From: Mycobacterium syngnathidarum
GTDB lineage: Bacteria > Actinomycetota > Actinomycetes > Mycobacteriales > Mycobacteriaceae
Assembly (NCBI RefSeq): GCF_001942625.1
Contig: NZ_MLCL01000089.1
Location: 372,001 to 436,000, forward strand
Reading direction: 5' to 3'
Length of the DNA: 64,000 nt
Shown here: positions 33,904 through 41,600 of the stretch, in pieces
Layout of the letters: the number at the start of each line of letters is the position of its first letter
How positions within the stretch are numbered: position 1 is the first letter of the stretch
The notes under the pieces: model-generated
What the model was told of the DNA's origin: nothing
Databases searched by the model: none
Seen by the model: only the letters and a program-made list of their open reading frames with translations
Made by a program: the position numbers and the translations under genes

Positions 33904-35484
33904 ATGGGTGGTCATCTCTTCATCATCAACGGCGATCTCAACAAGATCGCGTGCGACGCAGTGCTGCTGCCCACGGACGCATTCTTCAACATTGAGTCGA
34001 AGTGGGATCGCCTGAGCAAGGACCACCAAACCGAAATCGAAGAATACCGGACCAGGTACAAAGGAACCGACTGGGACGGGCAGGCCGTCCTACCCCTGAG
34101 GACACGACCCAAGAAACCCCAGGTGTGGCTCGGCAATGTCGGCCAGGCTGGCGTTAAATCTCAGTTCTCCACGTTCGCCCCGACCGTCAAGGAGTTCGTC
34201 AAGCGCGCCGCAAAGAAACCAGAGGACACGCCAGAGCGCATCTACAAGTGGCCGCGGCGGCGCCTGGCGGTCAATGTGGTGGGTTCCGGCGAGGGCGGCG
34301 GCCGAGGCACGAAAGGCAACCTGGCACTCGGCCTGGTCGAGACTCTGAGCAAACTAGCGCACAAGCGCAACGTCGACATCATCCTGGTGGCCTACGGCGA
34401 AAAGCCCTACGCGGCTGTGCAATGGGCGCGGCGCCGATACCTCAGCAGTGGGAAAGTGGCCGAAGCCTGGCCGTTGCGCGACGGGCTTCGGCGCAAGGCG
34501 GGCGACCTTGCCAAGGATGCCATCGAGCGGCAACTGGTGCTGTTCATCGGCGCCGGAGTCAGCGCCGGTGCCGGGGTAGATACCTGGAAGGGCCTGCTCG
34601 AGACCATGGCCGTCGAAGCCAAGTTCAAAACGAAAGAGCGTAAACGACTCTCCCAGAAAGACCTACGCGACCAGGCGACACTAGTTGAAGGTCGGTTTGA
34701 GTGCGACACCGACAGTTTCAAGAAGCGTGTCGCCGACCGCATCGGTGAGGTGACGCACTATTCACTGGTGCATGGACTACTTGCCTCGCTGCCGAGCAAG
34801 GAAGCGGTCACGACAAATTTCGACCGGCTATTCGAAGACGCTGCCTCGATTCACGGCAAAGAGATCGCGGTCCTGCCCAAAGACCCTCGGCAGACGGATG
34901 GCCGGCTGCTCCTCAAACTGCATGGCAGTGTCGACGACCACGAGAAAATGATCCTGACGCGATCCGACTATCTCAGGATGCCACGTCAATATGGCGCGTT
35001 GATGGGCCTGGTGCAGGGCCTGTTGATGATGCGCACGATGGTGTTCGTGGGTTATTCGTTGAGCGACGAGGACTTTCACGATCTCATAGACGAGGTGCGA
35101 GCAGCCCGTGGCGATCACGCAGAAAGCCGGAACGGAACCGTCCTGACATTGCACGACGACCCGCTCGAGCGGCAACTCTGGCAGAAAGATCTGGACACCG
35201 TACCGATGGTCGTCGATGGCGAAGACAAAAACGACTTCCCCAGCGCGGCTCGCCAGCTTGAGATCTTCCTCGATCTCGTTGGTCATCTGGCAACCACGTC
35301 AGCTGCATTCTTCCTTGATGACTCCTACGCCGACCTCGCCAAGACCGAATACGAGTTGGTTGGGCCGCTCAAGCAACTCGTAGACCTGACCGCGGAAAGC
35401 AAGCTGAACGGCGTCGGAAACCAGGTGAGGAAGTTCCTGACCGAGCTGGGCGCTGACTACCGCACGAAATCGGTCGACACGTAA
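33904..35484 (+). CDS. Macro-like domain fused to a SIR2-family domain (candidate defence NADase)
   Basis: 526 aa from the ATG at 33904 (the frame extends to 33841 with non-conserved sequence). Residues 1-185 look like a macro/ADP-ribose-binding fold: FIINGDLNKIACDAVLLPTD, LAVNVVGSGEGGGRGTKGNLA and VDIILVAYGEKPYAAVQWA. Residues about 210-430 form a SIR2 domain: LFIGAGVSAGAGVDTW (216-220 GAGVS), VTTNFDRLFED (303-307), LLLKLHGSVDD (catalytic His 340) and VFVGYSLSDEDFHDLI (381-390). SIR2 domains in anti-phage proteins hydrolyse NAD+ and cause abortive infection. The C-terminus (430-526) is helical. The macro part could sense or bind the product. Confidence 0.82.
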   Translation: MGGHLFIINGDLNKIACDAVLLPTDAFFNIESKWDRLSKDHQTEIEEYRTRYKGTDWDGQAVLPLRTRPKKPQVWLGNVGQAGVKSQFSTFAPTVKEFVKRAAKKPEDTPERIYKWPRRRLAVNVVGSGEGGGRGTKGNLALGLVETLSKLAHKRNVDIILVAYGEKPYAAVQWARRRYLSSGKVAEAWPLRDGLRRKAGDLAKDAIERQLVLFIGAGVSAGAGVDTWKGLLETMAVEAKFKTKERKRLSQKDLRDQATLVEGRFECDTDSFKKRVADRIGEVTHYSLVHGLLASLPSKEAVTTNFDRLFEDAASIHGKEIAVLPKDPRQTDGRLLLKLHGSVDDHEKMILTRSDYLRMPRQYGALMGLVQGLLMMRTMVFVGYSLSDEDFHDLIDEVRAARGDHAESRNGTVLTLHDDPLERQLWQKDLDTVPMVVDGEDKNDFPSAARQLEIFLDLVGHLATTSAAFFLDDSYADLAKTEYELVGPLKQLVDLTAESKLNGVGNQVRKFLTELGADYRTKSVDT

Positions 35485-35614
35485 CCGCCGACCTGACCGC
35501 CTGAGGTGTCAGTGTGCCATTCGTTGCCGTGTGACGATTGCCGGGACAACGCACCCACGCCGCTTTCCCGAATTATGTTGTGCTCATACCCCGTTAATGC
35601 CGCCAGCAGTGTCG

Positions 35615-36013
35615 CTACAAAGGCGGTCTGTCGGCGGGACGGGCGTTAGGGTGTTTGTGCACCGCATCCACCGTCGCGAGAAACAAATCATCGTCCAGTG
35701 CATACTCAGGCGCCTCGCGATTCGCCGCCACCCGAACCCGCCAGAATGCGAGGCCACGCAGAAGGTCCACGCCCGCCCATTCGGGGATCTTTCCGGACGC
35801 TGCGATCTCCTCTACGAGCGGATCGAGTACCTTGACCAGCGCACTGGGACTTCCGCCCAGTCGCTTGTAACCGTCGTACCTGCGGGCCCACGCGATGAGT
35901 GCACGTGGGTCGAATGTCCGATCGCGTAGCGCTTCGCAGAAGCCACTGGTATCGAGCGGTGTGTAGGAACTTGACTCACCCACATTGTCCCCCTTGAGGA
36001 TCCAAGAACTCAT
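35615..36013 (-). CDS. Unknown small protein, 132 aa
   Basis: Start at the ATG at 36013 (MSSWILKGDN); an in-frame GTG/ATG further upstream would overlap the next gene's end. Soluble and mostly helical, with a TFDPRALIAWARRYDGYKRLGGSPSALVKVLDPLVEEIAASG core. It ends 130 bp from the SIR2 gene in convergent orientation. It follows the VWA gene by 48 bp on the same strand, so they are likely one transcript. Confidence 0.6.
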   Translation of the reverse strand: MSSWILKGDNVGESSSYTPLDTSGFCEALRDRTFDPRALIAWARRYDGYKRLGGSPSALVKVLDPLVEEIAASGKIPEWAGVDLLRGLAFWRVRVAANREAPEYALDDDLFLATVDAVHKHPNARPADRPPL

Positions 36014-36061
36014 TCCTTCTGGGCGGCGGCCCGGCTCCACGGCGCCGCCCAGTCCCTGAGG

Positions 36062-36706
36062 TCAGCCGTCGGCCAACTCGGAGCGTTGGTCGACAGTGAA
36101 CGCGGGCATTGGTGCCTCCGCGTCGATGAGCTTCGCGCCCCGATACCTGCGGACGTTGTCGGATGCTGCCACCCAGGCCTCGCGGGATTTCCCTCGTGCG
36201 TAGGTGACAGCCTGGTCAGCCTTGACGCCCAGGCCCCCGCCCACCTCGACAGCGTCTTGGTCGGCACCCATGTAGAGAAACTCCCAGCCGTGTTCGTTGG
36301 TTTGTTGCTCGACAAGGGCTTTGATGTCCGGCCGTCGCCATTCGCTGCTCGCGTTCTCGTGACCGTCGGTCATGATCGCGACGACCACCGTGCCCGGCTT
36401 CTCGTCCTCGGGCAGCGCGTCGATCTGTGCGCCAGTGTCGGTGATGAGCTTGCCCATCGAGTCCAGCAGCGCGGTACGCCCGCGGGGATCCAGCGCCAAC
36501 GACGGCACCTGATCGAGTGGAATTCCTTGGTAGACGACCTCGTAGTCGTGGTCGAACTGAGCCAGGGTCGCCACGCACTGCCCGTCGGCGGTGCGCTGTT
36601 CGGCGAGGAAGGCGTCGAACCCTCCGATGACGTCGGACTTGATGGACTGCATCGACCCGGACCGGTCGAGCAGGAAGATGAGGTGGGTGAGATTCGAATT
36701 GGCCAT
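36062..36706 (-). CDS. VWA-domain protein (TerY/CoxE-like)
   Basis: 214 aa, ATG start. von Willebrand A fold with the MIDAS motif DRSGSMQ at the end of strand 1 (LIFLLDRSGSMQS), the T of RTALLDS and the D of IMTDGHENAS. The C-terminus GADQDAVEVGGGLGVKADQAVTYARGKS is typical for stand-alone VWA proteins. VWA proteins usually scaffold metal-dependent complexes and often sit with AAA ATPases or phosphatases. Here the neighbours are two small unknown genes, so its role is open. Confidence 0.85.
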   Translation of the reverse strand: MANSNLTHLIFLLDRSGSMQSIKSDVIGGFDAFLAEQRTADGQCVATLAQFDHDYEVVYQGIPLDQVPSLALDPRGRTALLDSMGKLITDTGAQIDALPEDEKPGTVVVAIMTDGHENASSEWRRPDIKALVEQQTNEHGWEFLYMGADQDAVEVGGGLGVKADQAVTYARGKSREAWVAASDNVRRYRGAKLIDAEAPMPAFTVDQRSELADG

Positions 36707-36727
36707 GATCGTTCCTTTCCGGAAGCG

Positions 36728-37108
36728 CTAGGAGCGCTTGGTGTTTCGGCGCGGTTTGAACCGCATCGGTTCGGTGGGTGGAGTGGGCGGCAGCGGCGTA
36801 CGGGCGTACTTGTCATTCCGGGCGCGTCTGACGTCCTCGGCGGTGACGCGGCCGCCGGTGGTTGCGTACGGGGCCAGCCTGGGCGTGTTGGCCAGGCGGG
36901 GCCCCACCGCGTTTTCAGTGAGGCCGGCGCTCTTCCCCGCCGCCGCGAGCGACATCTCGTCGTCGACGACGGCACGGGCCAGCTGCTCGTCCAAGAGCTT
37001 GCCGACCTCGGTCAGAACCAGCCGCAGGTGTTGCAGGGATTCCGCAGTCTCGTTGGCGGTTTCAGCAGCGGCCAGGTGGCGACGGATCTGCTCGTACGGA
37101 TTGGACAT
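36728..37108 (-). CDS. Small HTH-like protein, probable regulator of the VWA operon
   Basis: 126 aa from the ATG at 37108 (MSNPYEQIRRHL); the frame is open to 37156 only because it reads through the operator repeats. N-terminal helices are followed by an HTH-like segment (DEMSLAAAGKSAGLTENAVGPRLANTPRL) and a basic proline-rich tail (PPTPPTEPMRFKPRRNTKRS). The adjacent tandem palindromes (37120-37152) and 21-bp spacing to the VWA gene suggest that it represses its own operon. Confidence 0.6.
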   Translation of the reverse strand: MSNPYEQIRRHLAAAETANETAESLQHLRLVLTEVGKLLDEQLARAVVDDEMSLAAAGKSAGLTENAVGPRLANTPRLAPYATTGGRVTAEDVRRARNDKYARTPLPPTPPTEPMRFKPRRNTKRS

Positions 37109-37119
37109 GACCAACCATA

Positions 37120-37152
37120 CCGCAGAAACTGCGGATACCGCAATAACTGCGG
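37120..37152. promoter_or_regulatory. Tandem palindromic operator CCGCA-N5-TGCGG x2
   Basis: Two 15-bp dyads, CCGCAGAAACTGCGG (37120-37134) and CCGCAATAACTGCGG (37138-37152), lie 18 bp apart. They end 12 bp upstream of the HTH-like gene start (37108). They differ only in the central bases and are nearly identical in the arms. This arrangement fits cooperative binding of a dimeric repressor. Confidence 0.6.
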
Positions 37153-37160
37153 ACATGCCT

Positions 37161-37733
37161 TTACAGCCCTGCGGCGGTAGCCCCGTAGGCCGCCTGCGCC
37201 GGGGTGTACCCCTCGTACTCGAGTTGGTTGATCAGTCCGCTACGCGAGAACCCCGAATAGTCCAGGTATGCCTTGGCAGCTTTCGCGGCTTGCGCATTCC
37301 AGTCGACGGCGATGCTATCGACGGCGAAAGTCGCGTCCGCGGTCGAGAAACCCTCGTATTCCAATTGCTTGATGAGCCTCTGACGCGAGAAGGCGCTGTA
37401 GTCGAGGTATTGCTTGGCGCTACGCACCGGCTTGCGCTGGCTCACCGACGAGACCGGTTCCAATGGGATCGTGGGCCCGGACAGAGCCCGGATATCTGGC
37501 TCGCTTTGCTCGTCGATGCTGGTGACGACACTGGCCAACTGCATCGGAGAGCCGGCCACGTCGGGTCCAGCGACCCCGACAACGTTGGCCGCCCACAAGC
37601 CGGTGCAACAGATGGCCAACAGCATGCCGGCGGCAAGGGCGCCACGATTCTTTCTCGTCACGGTGCGTGATCGGGCGCTCGGAGGCATAGTCGCGGCAGT
37701 GTGCGCGAGGTAGGTAGTCATCGTGTGCTCCAT
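37161..37733 (-). CDS. Ltp-repeat (host cell surface lipoprotein-like) protein
   Basis: 190 aa, ATG at 37733 (a second ATG at 37721). After a short basic N-terminus, residues about 31-55 form a hydrophobic signal/anchor with two Cys (AICCTGLW), not a canonical lipobox. The C-terminus holds two Ltp repeats: AKQYLDYSAFSRQRLIKQLE (106-149 region) and AKAYLDYSGFSRSGLINQLE (153-190 region). In Streptococcus phage TP-J34 an Ltp protein with such repeats blocks phage DNA injection (superinfection exclusion). In actinobacteria the repeat is common in envelope proteins and its role is unknown. Anti-phage function is possible here because of the neighbourhood. Confidence 0.75.
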   Translation of the reverse strand: MEHTMTTYLAHTAATMPPSARSRTVTRKNRGALAAGMLLAICCTGLWAANVVGVAGPDVAGSPMQLASVVTSIDEQSEPDIRALSGPTIPLEPVSSVSQRKPVRSAKQYLDYSAFSRQRLIKQLEYEGFSTADATFAVDSIAVDWNAQAAKAAKAYLDYSGFSRSGLINQLEYEGYTPAQAAYGATAAGL

Positions 37734-38079
37734 CCGTTGTTCGCTCGCACACGCGAGCCGAACAGAATGACAGAGCCGACCGACAAGTAACTGCGCTGCG
37801 GTCGTCGTGCGACAGGGTTTCGAAGATCGGCGTCTGCTGAATCCATTAGAGCTAGGACCGACCCATCCGCTTGGCCATCAACCGGTTCTACGGCTCGTAA
37901 TGCTTGGGTCGAGGACCGCAGACTGGGCGGAGTTCAGCGCGACCCAGCTGAGGTGTCGAGGTGCCCATAACCGGGACGCCGATCGGTCCGCCAAAATCAC
38001 TCGACAAACCGGGAGGGAGCAAAGTTGCGCACACCGATTCACGCACTCGGCCACCCGCTTTGACCGTAGGCTCAGCGAC
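37734..38079. other. Divergent intergenic region, no gene seen
   Basis: 346 bp between the Ltp gene and the GmrSD-like gene. The frame of the GmrSD gene stays open back to 37807 but its sequence (GFEDRRLLNPLELGP...) is not family-like. Presumably contains both promoters; I could not identify convincing -35/-10 pairs. Confidence 0.4.
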
Positions 38080-40365
38080 ATGCAGGCAGAGACTCGGACG
38101 CTGACGCAGCTTTTCCAATTAGACGTTCGCTACGTCATCCCGCTCTACCAGCGACCGTACGTTTGGACCGAGCAGAAGCAGTGGAGTCCGCTGTGGCAGG
38201 ACATCGCGACGGTCGCCGAGCACGTCTTGGCCGAAGGCGCGAGTTCAAAGTCACCTGCCCACTTTCTCGGCGCAATAGTTATCGAGCAGGAGGAGAATCC
38301 ACCCGGTTCTCCACAGCGTTATCTCGTTATCGATGGGCAGCAACGACTGACGACGCTTCAGCTCCTGCTCGCGGCGGCGGCGCGCACTGCTCACGCAATG
38401 GGTTGCCCCGCGCAAGGCGACTTACTAGGGCGTCTCACCCTCAACAACGAGCTTCTTGCCACGGGGGACGACCGCTTCAAGGTGTGGCCGACCAACGCAA
38501 ATCGGGAGGCCTTTCGACAAACGATGGAAGCCGACGGATCGCATCCGTCCAAACCTCAGAGGCCAGGAAGCGAGATCCAGGACGCCTATGCCTTCTTCTG
38601 CCAACAGATTGCATCCTGGGTCGCCGACGGCGAACCGAGTTCCCCACCCGCGTCGACGCCGCCGATCAAACAATTCGAAGCACTTCGAGTCACGCTCGGA
38701 GATCTGCTGAAGCTCGTCTCCATTCGTCTTGAAGACGGCGACAATCCGCAAGTCATATTCGAAACGCTGAACGGACGCGGTACGCCCCTGATCGCCCTTG
38801 ATCTGCTGAAGAACGCGGTATTCCTGAAGGCAGAGCGCGAAAACGCTGATACCGACAAGCTTTACGCGCAGCACTGGGAGCCGGAGTTGGACCGCGAATA
38901 TTGGAGGGAGAGCCGGCGAACCGGCCGCCTGTTCACGAAGAACGGCGACCTCTTCCTTCAGTACTGGCTCGTGGCCGAGCTTGCGGAGCCGGTCGCGGCA
39001 ACCGAACTCTTTGACATCTTCCGCGCCAAGATTCTGCAGCCTGCCTCCTGCCCGCCAATGACCGAGCTCATCCCCACGCTGACACGCGATGCAGCTGCAC
39101 TCCGCTGGTTCCAGAGCACTGACGCTGCCCCTAGCGACAGGCGGTTCCGTGACTTGCTCGAGCTATTGGATACCACGACGTTGATGCCGATAGCCCTCAC
39201 GCTGCTTCGCTCCGAAGCAGTCACAGCCGAACGTCGCGCGCGAGCGTTTCGAATCCTTGAGAGTTTTCTTGTGCGCCGGATGATTTGCGGCGGGACCACG
39301 AAGAATTACAACCGCCTCTTTGCGGCGTTGGTTGGCGACGTCAAGGCCGATTTGCCCCACGCGGACGATGTTCTGGCATCACGACTGGCAGCCGAAACAG
39401 CGCCAGCCAATCGATGGCCAAGCGACAGTGAACTCCACAGCGCGATACTCACCCGCGACATGTACGGACAGCGGCGCCAAGACCGGCTGGTAATGGTACT
39501 TCATCGCATCGAAGAGCACCTCCGAGCGATAGATAGCAAAACCGAGCAACACCTCGGTATGGCGAGCAATCTGACCTTGGAGCACCTGATTCCGCAGACG
39601 TGGGAACCGCACTGGCCACTCGACGAGGCTCAAGAGGATCCGCTCGCGTGGCGCACCGCACATCTGCACAAGTTGGGCAATCTGACATTGACCACTGGCG
39701 CCCTCAACTCAAGTTTGTCGAACGCACCTTGGCATTCGCCGCTTCAATCAAAAGACAAGCGCCGCAGTCTCGTTGAGCACAGCCTGCTGAAACTAAATTC
39801 GACTGTCACCGGTCAACATCCAGAGTCCTTCACCGAGGCCGATGTCGACAGGCGCAGCACTTATCTGGCCAGCCTCATCGCGCACATTTGGCCAGGCCCC
39901 GAAGAGGCCGAAGCCATCCCCTCAGCTCCCACGCCGTCAACTACTCAACCGACCCCAGCACCGTCAGAGACCGCAAGCGGTCCCTTCGGTCCGGCTGAGT
40001 TGCCAATGGAGAACGCGTCAACACCTCCCGGGCTCCGCGACCGCATCCGCGAGTTGCTCCGCAGTGGTCTAAGTACGAGCGATACTTCAGACCGCCTCGG
40101 TGGCGGGCGCGATTTGTGGTTGATCGTGCTCGAAGAGGAAGCAACGCTCACTAATGAGGTTCTGACCCGCGCACCAAGCCCAGCCGATGCGGTCGCTCTG
40201 CGCGATGGTCAAAACATGCGTTGGGAGCGAGTCGCCGCGCGACTCTATGGCAATGCCCGTCGCGTCGGTGCTGCACAACGCCTTTACGACCAAGCCAAAG
40301 GTGAAGGCGCAGCGAAGCGCTCATACACTGGAAAAGGCCGCATGTTTCCAGAGATGGAACCATGA
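38080..40365 (+). CDS. GmrSD/SspE-type DUF262-DUF1524 restriction enzyme
   Basis: 761 aa from the ATG at 38080. The DUF262 nucleotide-binding/hydrolysis part has IPLYQRPYVW (20-29), LVIDGQQRLTTLQ (DGQQR 85-89) and IFETLNGRGTPLIALDLLKN. The HNH nuclease (DUF1524) is at about 495-550 with LTLEHLIPQTWEPHW and HKLGNLTLTTGALNSSLSN. GmrSD is a type IV enzyme against glucosylated-hydroxymethylcytosine phage DNA; the related SspE senses PT marks and nicks DNA. A C-terminal extension of about 150 aa (proline-rich, then a helical basic domain) is added. It lies close to the dnd cluster, which makes an SspE-like role possible. Confidence 0.85.
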   Translation: MQAETRTLTQLFQLDVRYVIPLYQRPYVWTEQKQWSPLWQDIATVAEHVLAEGASSKSPAHFLGAIVIEQEENPPGSPQRYLVIDGQQRLTTLQLLLAAAARTAHAMGCPAQGDLLGRLTLNNELLATGDDRFKVWPTNANREAFRQTMEADGSHPSKPQRPGSEIQDAYAFFCQQIASWVADGEPSSPPASTPPIKQFEALRVTLGDLLKLVSIRLEDGDNPQVIFETLNGRGTPLIALDLLKNAVFLKAERENADTDKLYAQHWEPELDREYWRESRRTGRLFTKNGDLFLQYWLVAELAEPVAATELFDIFRAKILQPASCPPMTELIPTLTRDAAALRWFQSTDAAPSDRRFRDLLELLDTTTLMPIALTLLRSEAVTAERRARAFRILESFLVRRMICGGTTKNYNRLFAALVGDVKADLPHADDVLASRLAAETAPANRWPSDSELHSAILTRDMYGQRRQDRLVMVLHRIEEHLRAIDSKTEQHLGMASNLTLEHLIPQTWEPHWPLDEAQEDPLAWRTAHLHKLGNLTLTTGALNSSLSNAPWHSPLQSKDKRRSLVEHSLLKLNSTVTGQHPESFTEADVDRRSTYLASLIAHIWPGPEEAEAIPSAPTPSTTQPTPAPSETASGPFGPAELPMENASTPPGLRDRIRELLRSGLSTSDTSDRLGGGRDLWLIVLEEEATLTNEVLTRAPSPADAVALRDGQNMRWERVAARLYGNARRVGAAQRLYDQAKGEGAAKRSYTGKGRMFPEMEP

Positions 40366-40562
40366 CCAGTGTCGGTAGAAGGCAAGGTTGCGGCATTCCA
40401 GACTTCCCCAAGCCCCAGCTGTCCCGACCGATATGAGTGCCTACGGACGTTGTCGCTGTGACACCAAGATCGAGGTGAGCGATAGCCATCAGCAGGGTTC
40501 CACAGTCAAATACTGGCCGCCAGAATCGGTGGACTACTGGCGATGATCGTGACCGAAGGATT

Positions 40563-41117
40563 TCAGTCACACTGATCGCATACACCCGTCACAGGCAATG
40601 TGGTGAAGTGAATGGGGCAAAGCTTCGGTGGTTCCGCCAACTTGGTTTGCATGTGTTTCCATTCGCGCGCGGCTTTCGCCTTAGGCGTGAGCATCGGTTC
40701 GCCACCTCCCGAGGGCAGCTCCGCGCCGAAGTATCGGTAGCACTCAAGTCGCGTCCTGGCTGCATGGTCGTCGAGCTGGTCAAGATTCATCGATTCCACG
40801 TCACCAAGAAGTTGGGGGACATTGCTGTAGCCATTTCCTACCGTGCCATCCGCAGTCACACATAGTGCGCTGAGGTGAGGGATGTCGTTGTCGCGACAGT
40901 GGTAGACAACGCGCTGCAACAGACCGCCAATCCAGTTCGTCAACAACCCCTTGTGTCCGATCCCCGAACGGGTTTGGACAGCGTTCGACAGTTCGGTATA
41001 CGTGACGAAGCCGTTGTACTTCTTCGCCGTCTCCATCAGGACTTCGATCGCGATCGGTTTCCATGCGTCGAACGCCTCGTTCATAGACACGAACCCGCCG
41101 TAATTGTCATAGGGCAT
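40563..41117 (-). CDS. Unknown protein with C-terminal zinc-ribbon-like end
   Basis: 184 aa, ATG at 41117. The central part (TAKKYNGFVTYTELSNAVQTRSG) looks like a small winged-helix region, and the C-terminus LCPIHFTTLPVTGVCDQCD has a CPxH..CDxC arrangement likely to bind zinc. The middle NWIGGLLQRVVYHCRDNDIPHLSALCV is hydrophobic but not a membrane helix. No family recognised. It lies between defence genes, 445 bp from nothing else on its strand that couples to it. Confidence 0.6.
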   Translation of the reverse strand: MPYDNYGGFVSMNEAFDAWKPIAIEVLMETAKKYNGFVTYTELSNAVQTRSGIGHKGLLTNWIGGLLQRVVYHCRDNDIPHLSALCVTADGTVGNGYSNVPQLLGDVESMNLDQLDDHAARTRLECYRYFGAELPSGGGEPMLTPKAKAAREWKHMQTKLAEPPKLCPIHFTTLPVTGVCDQCD

Positions 41118-41249
41118 ATTTCACTCCTTGGTGACACTCATCCCAAATCTGATTTGCGTCTCGTTGCCTGCGACATTGCAGCCGCCAAACACCACTCCAC
41201 GTCGGTATGGGGCCGACGCTGTTCCGCCTCGCGAGTGCTACGAGATTCC

Positions 41250-41600
41250 CTAAGGCGGCACGCTGTCTGGCAATAACGACTCCACCACACCGCACAGATA
41301 CTCGATCTCAGCGGCTGAGGGTTGCAGCTCAAACGCATGGACGTGGCACGCGGCACTGAGGCGATTCCACGCGATCGCCGCGCCGTCGGCCGCCTCCTCG
41401 GTGTCCAACGAACGCAGGACTACGAGCTGGCTTCTGGTATTCGCCCACGGGGCGGGTGCACCCACGCCGGCGCACCGCAGTTCGATGATCTCCTCCAACG
41501 CCTGACGCGCCAGAAAGGCCGCCATGCGCGACGAAAGACCGTCAGCGCGTGACTGTTTGACGATCCGCTGGGCATGCCGCAGCAGTTCGGTTGCGCTCAT
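41250..41600 (-). CDS. HEPN-like small protein paired with the zinc-hook ATPase
   Basis: 116 aa from the ATG at 41600, overlapping the ATPase gene stop by 4 bp (ATGA). All-helical: MSATELLRHAQRIVKQSRA, MAAFLARQALEEIIELRC, ADGAAIAWNRLSAACHVHAF. The last holds R80-x5-H86, fitting the R-x(4-6)-H motif of HEPN ribonucleases. The pattern LARQALEEII...RSQLVVL...W.RLSAACH is typical for actinobacterial HEPN-like proteins. Translation coupling implies the two proteins act together. Assignment to HEPN is inference from the motif and shape. Confidence 0.6.
   Translation of the reverse strand: MSATELLRHAQRIVKQSRADGLSSRMAAFLARQALEEIIELRCAGVGAPAPWANTRSQLVVLRSLDTEEAADGAAIAWNRLSAACHVHAFELQPSAAEIEYLCGVVESLLPDSVPP

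Noticed and set aside
37807..38079. Upstream extension of the GmrSD-like frame to 37807
   Set aside because: Lacks family sequence; DUF262 proteins start shortly before the IPxYQR motif, as at 38080.
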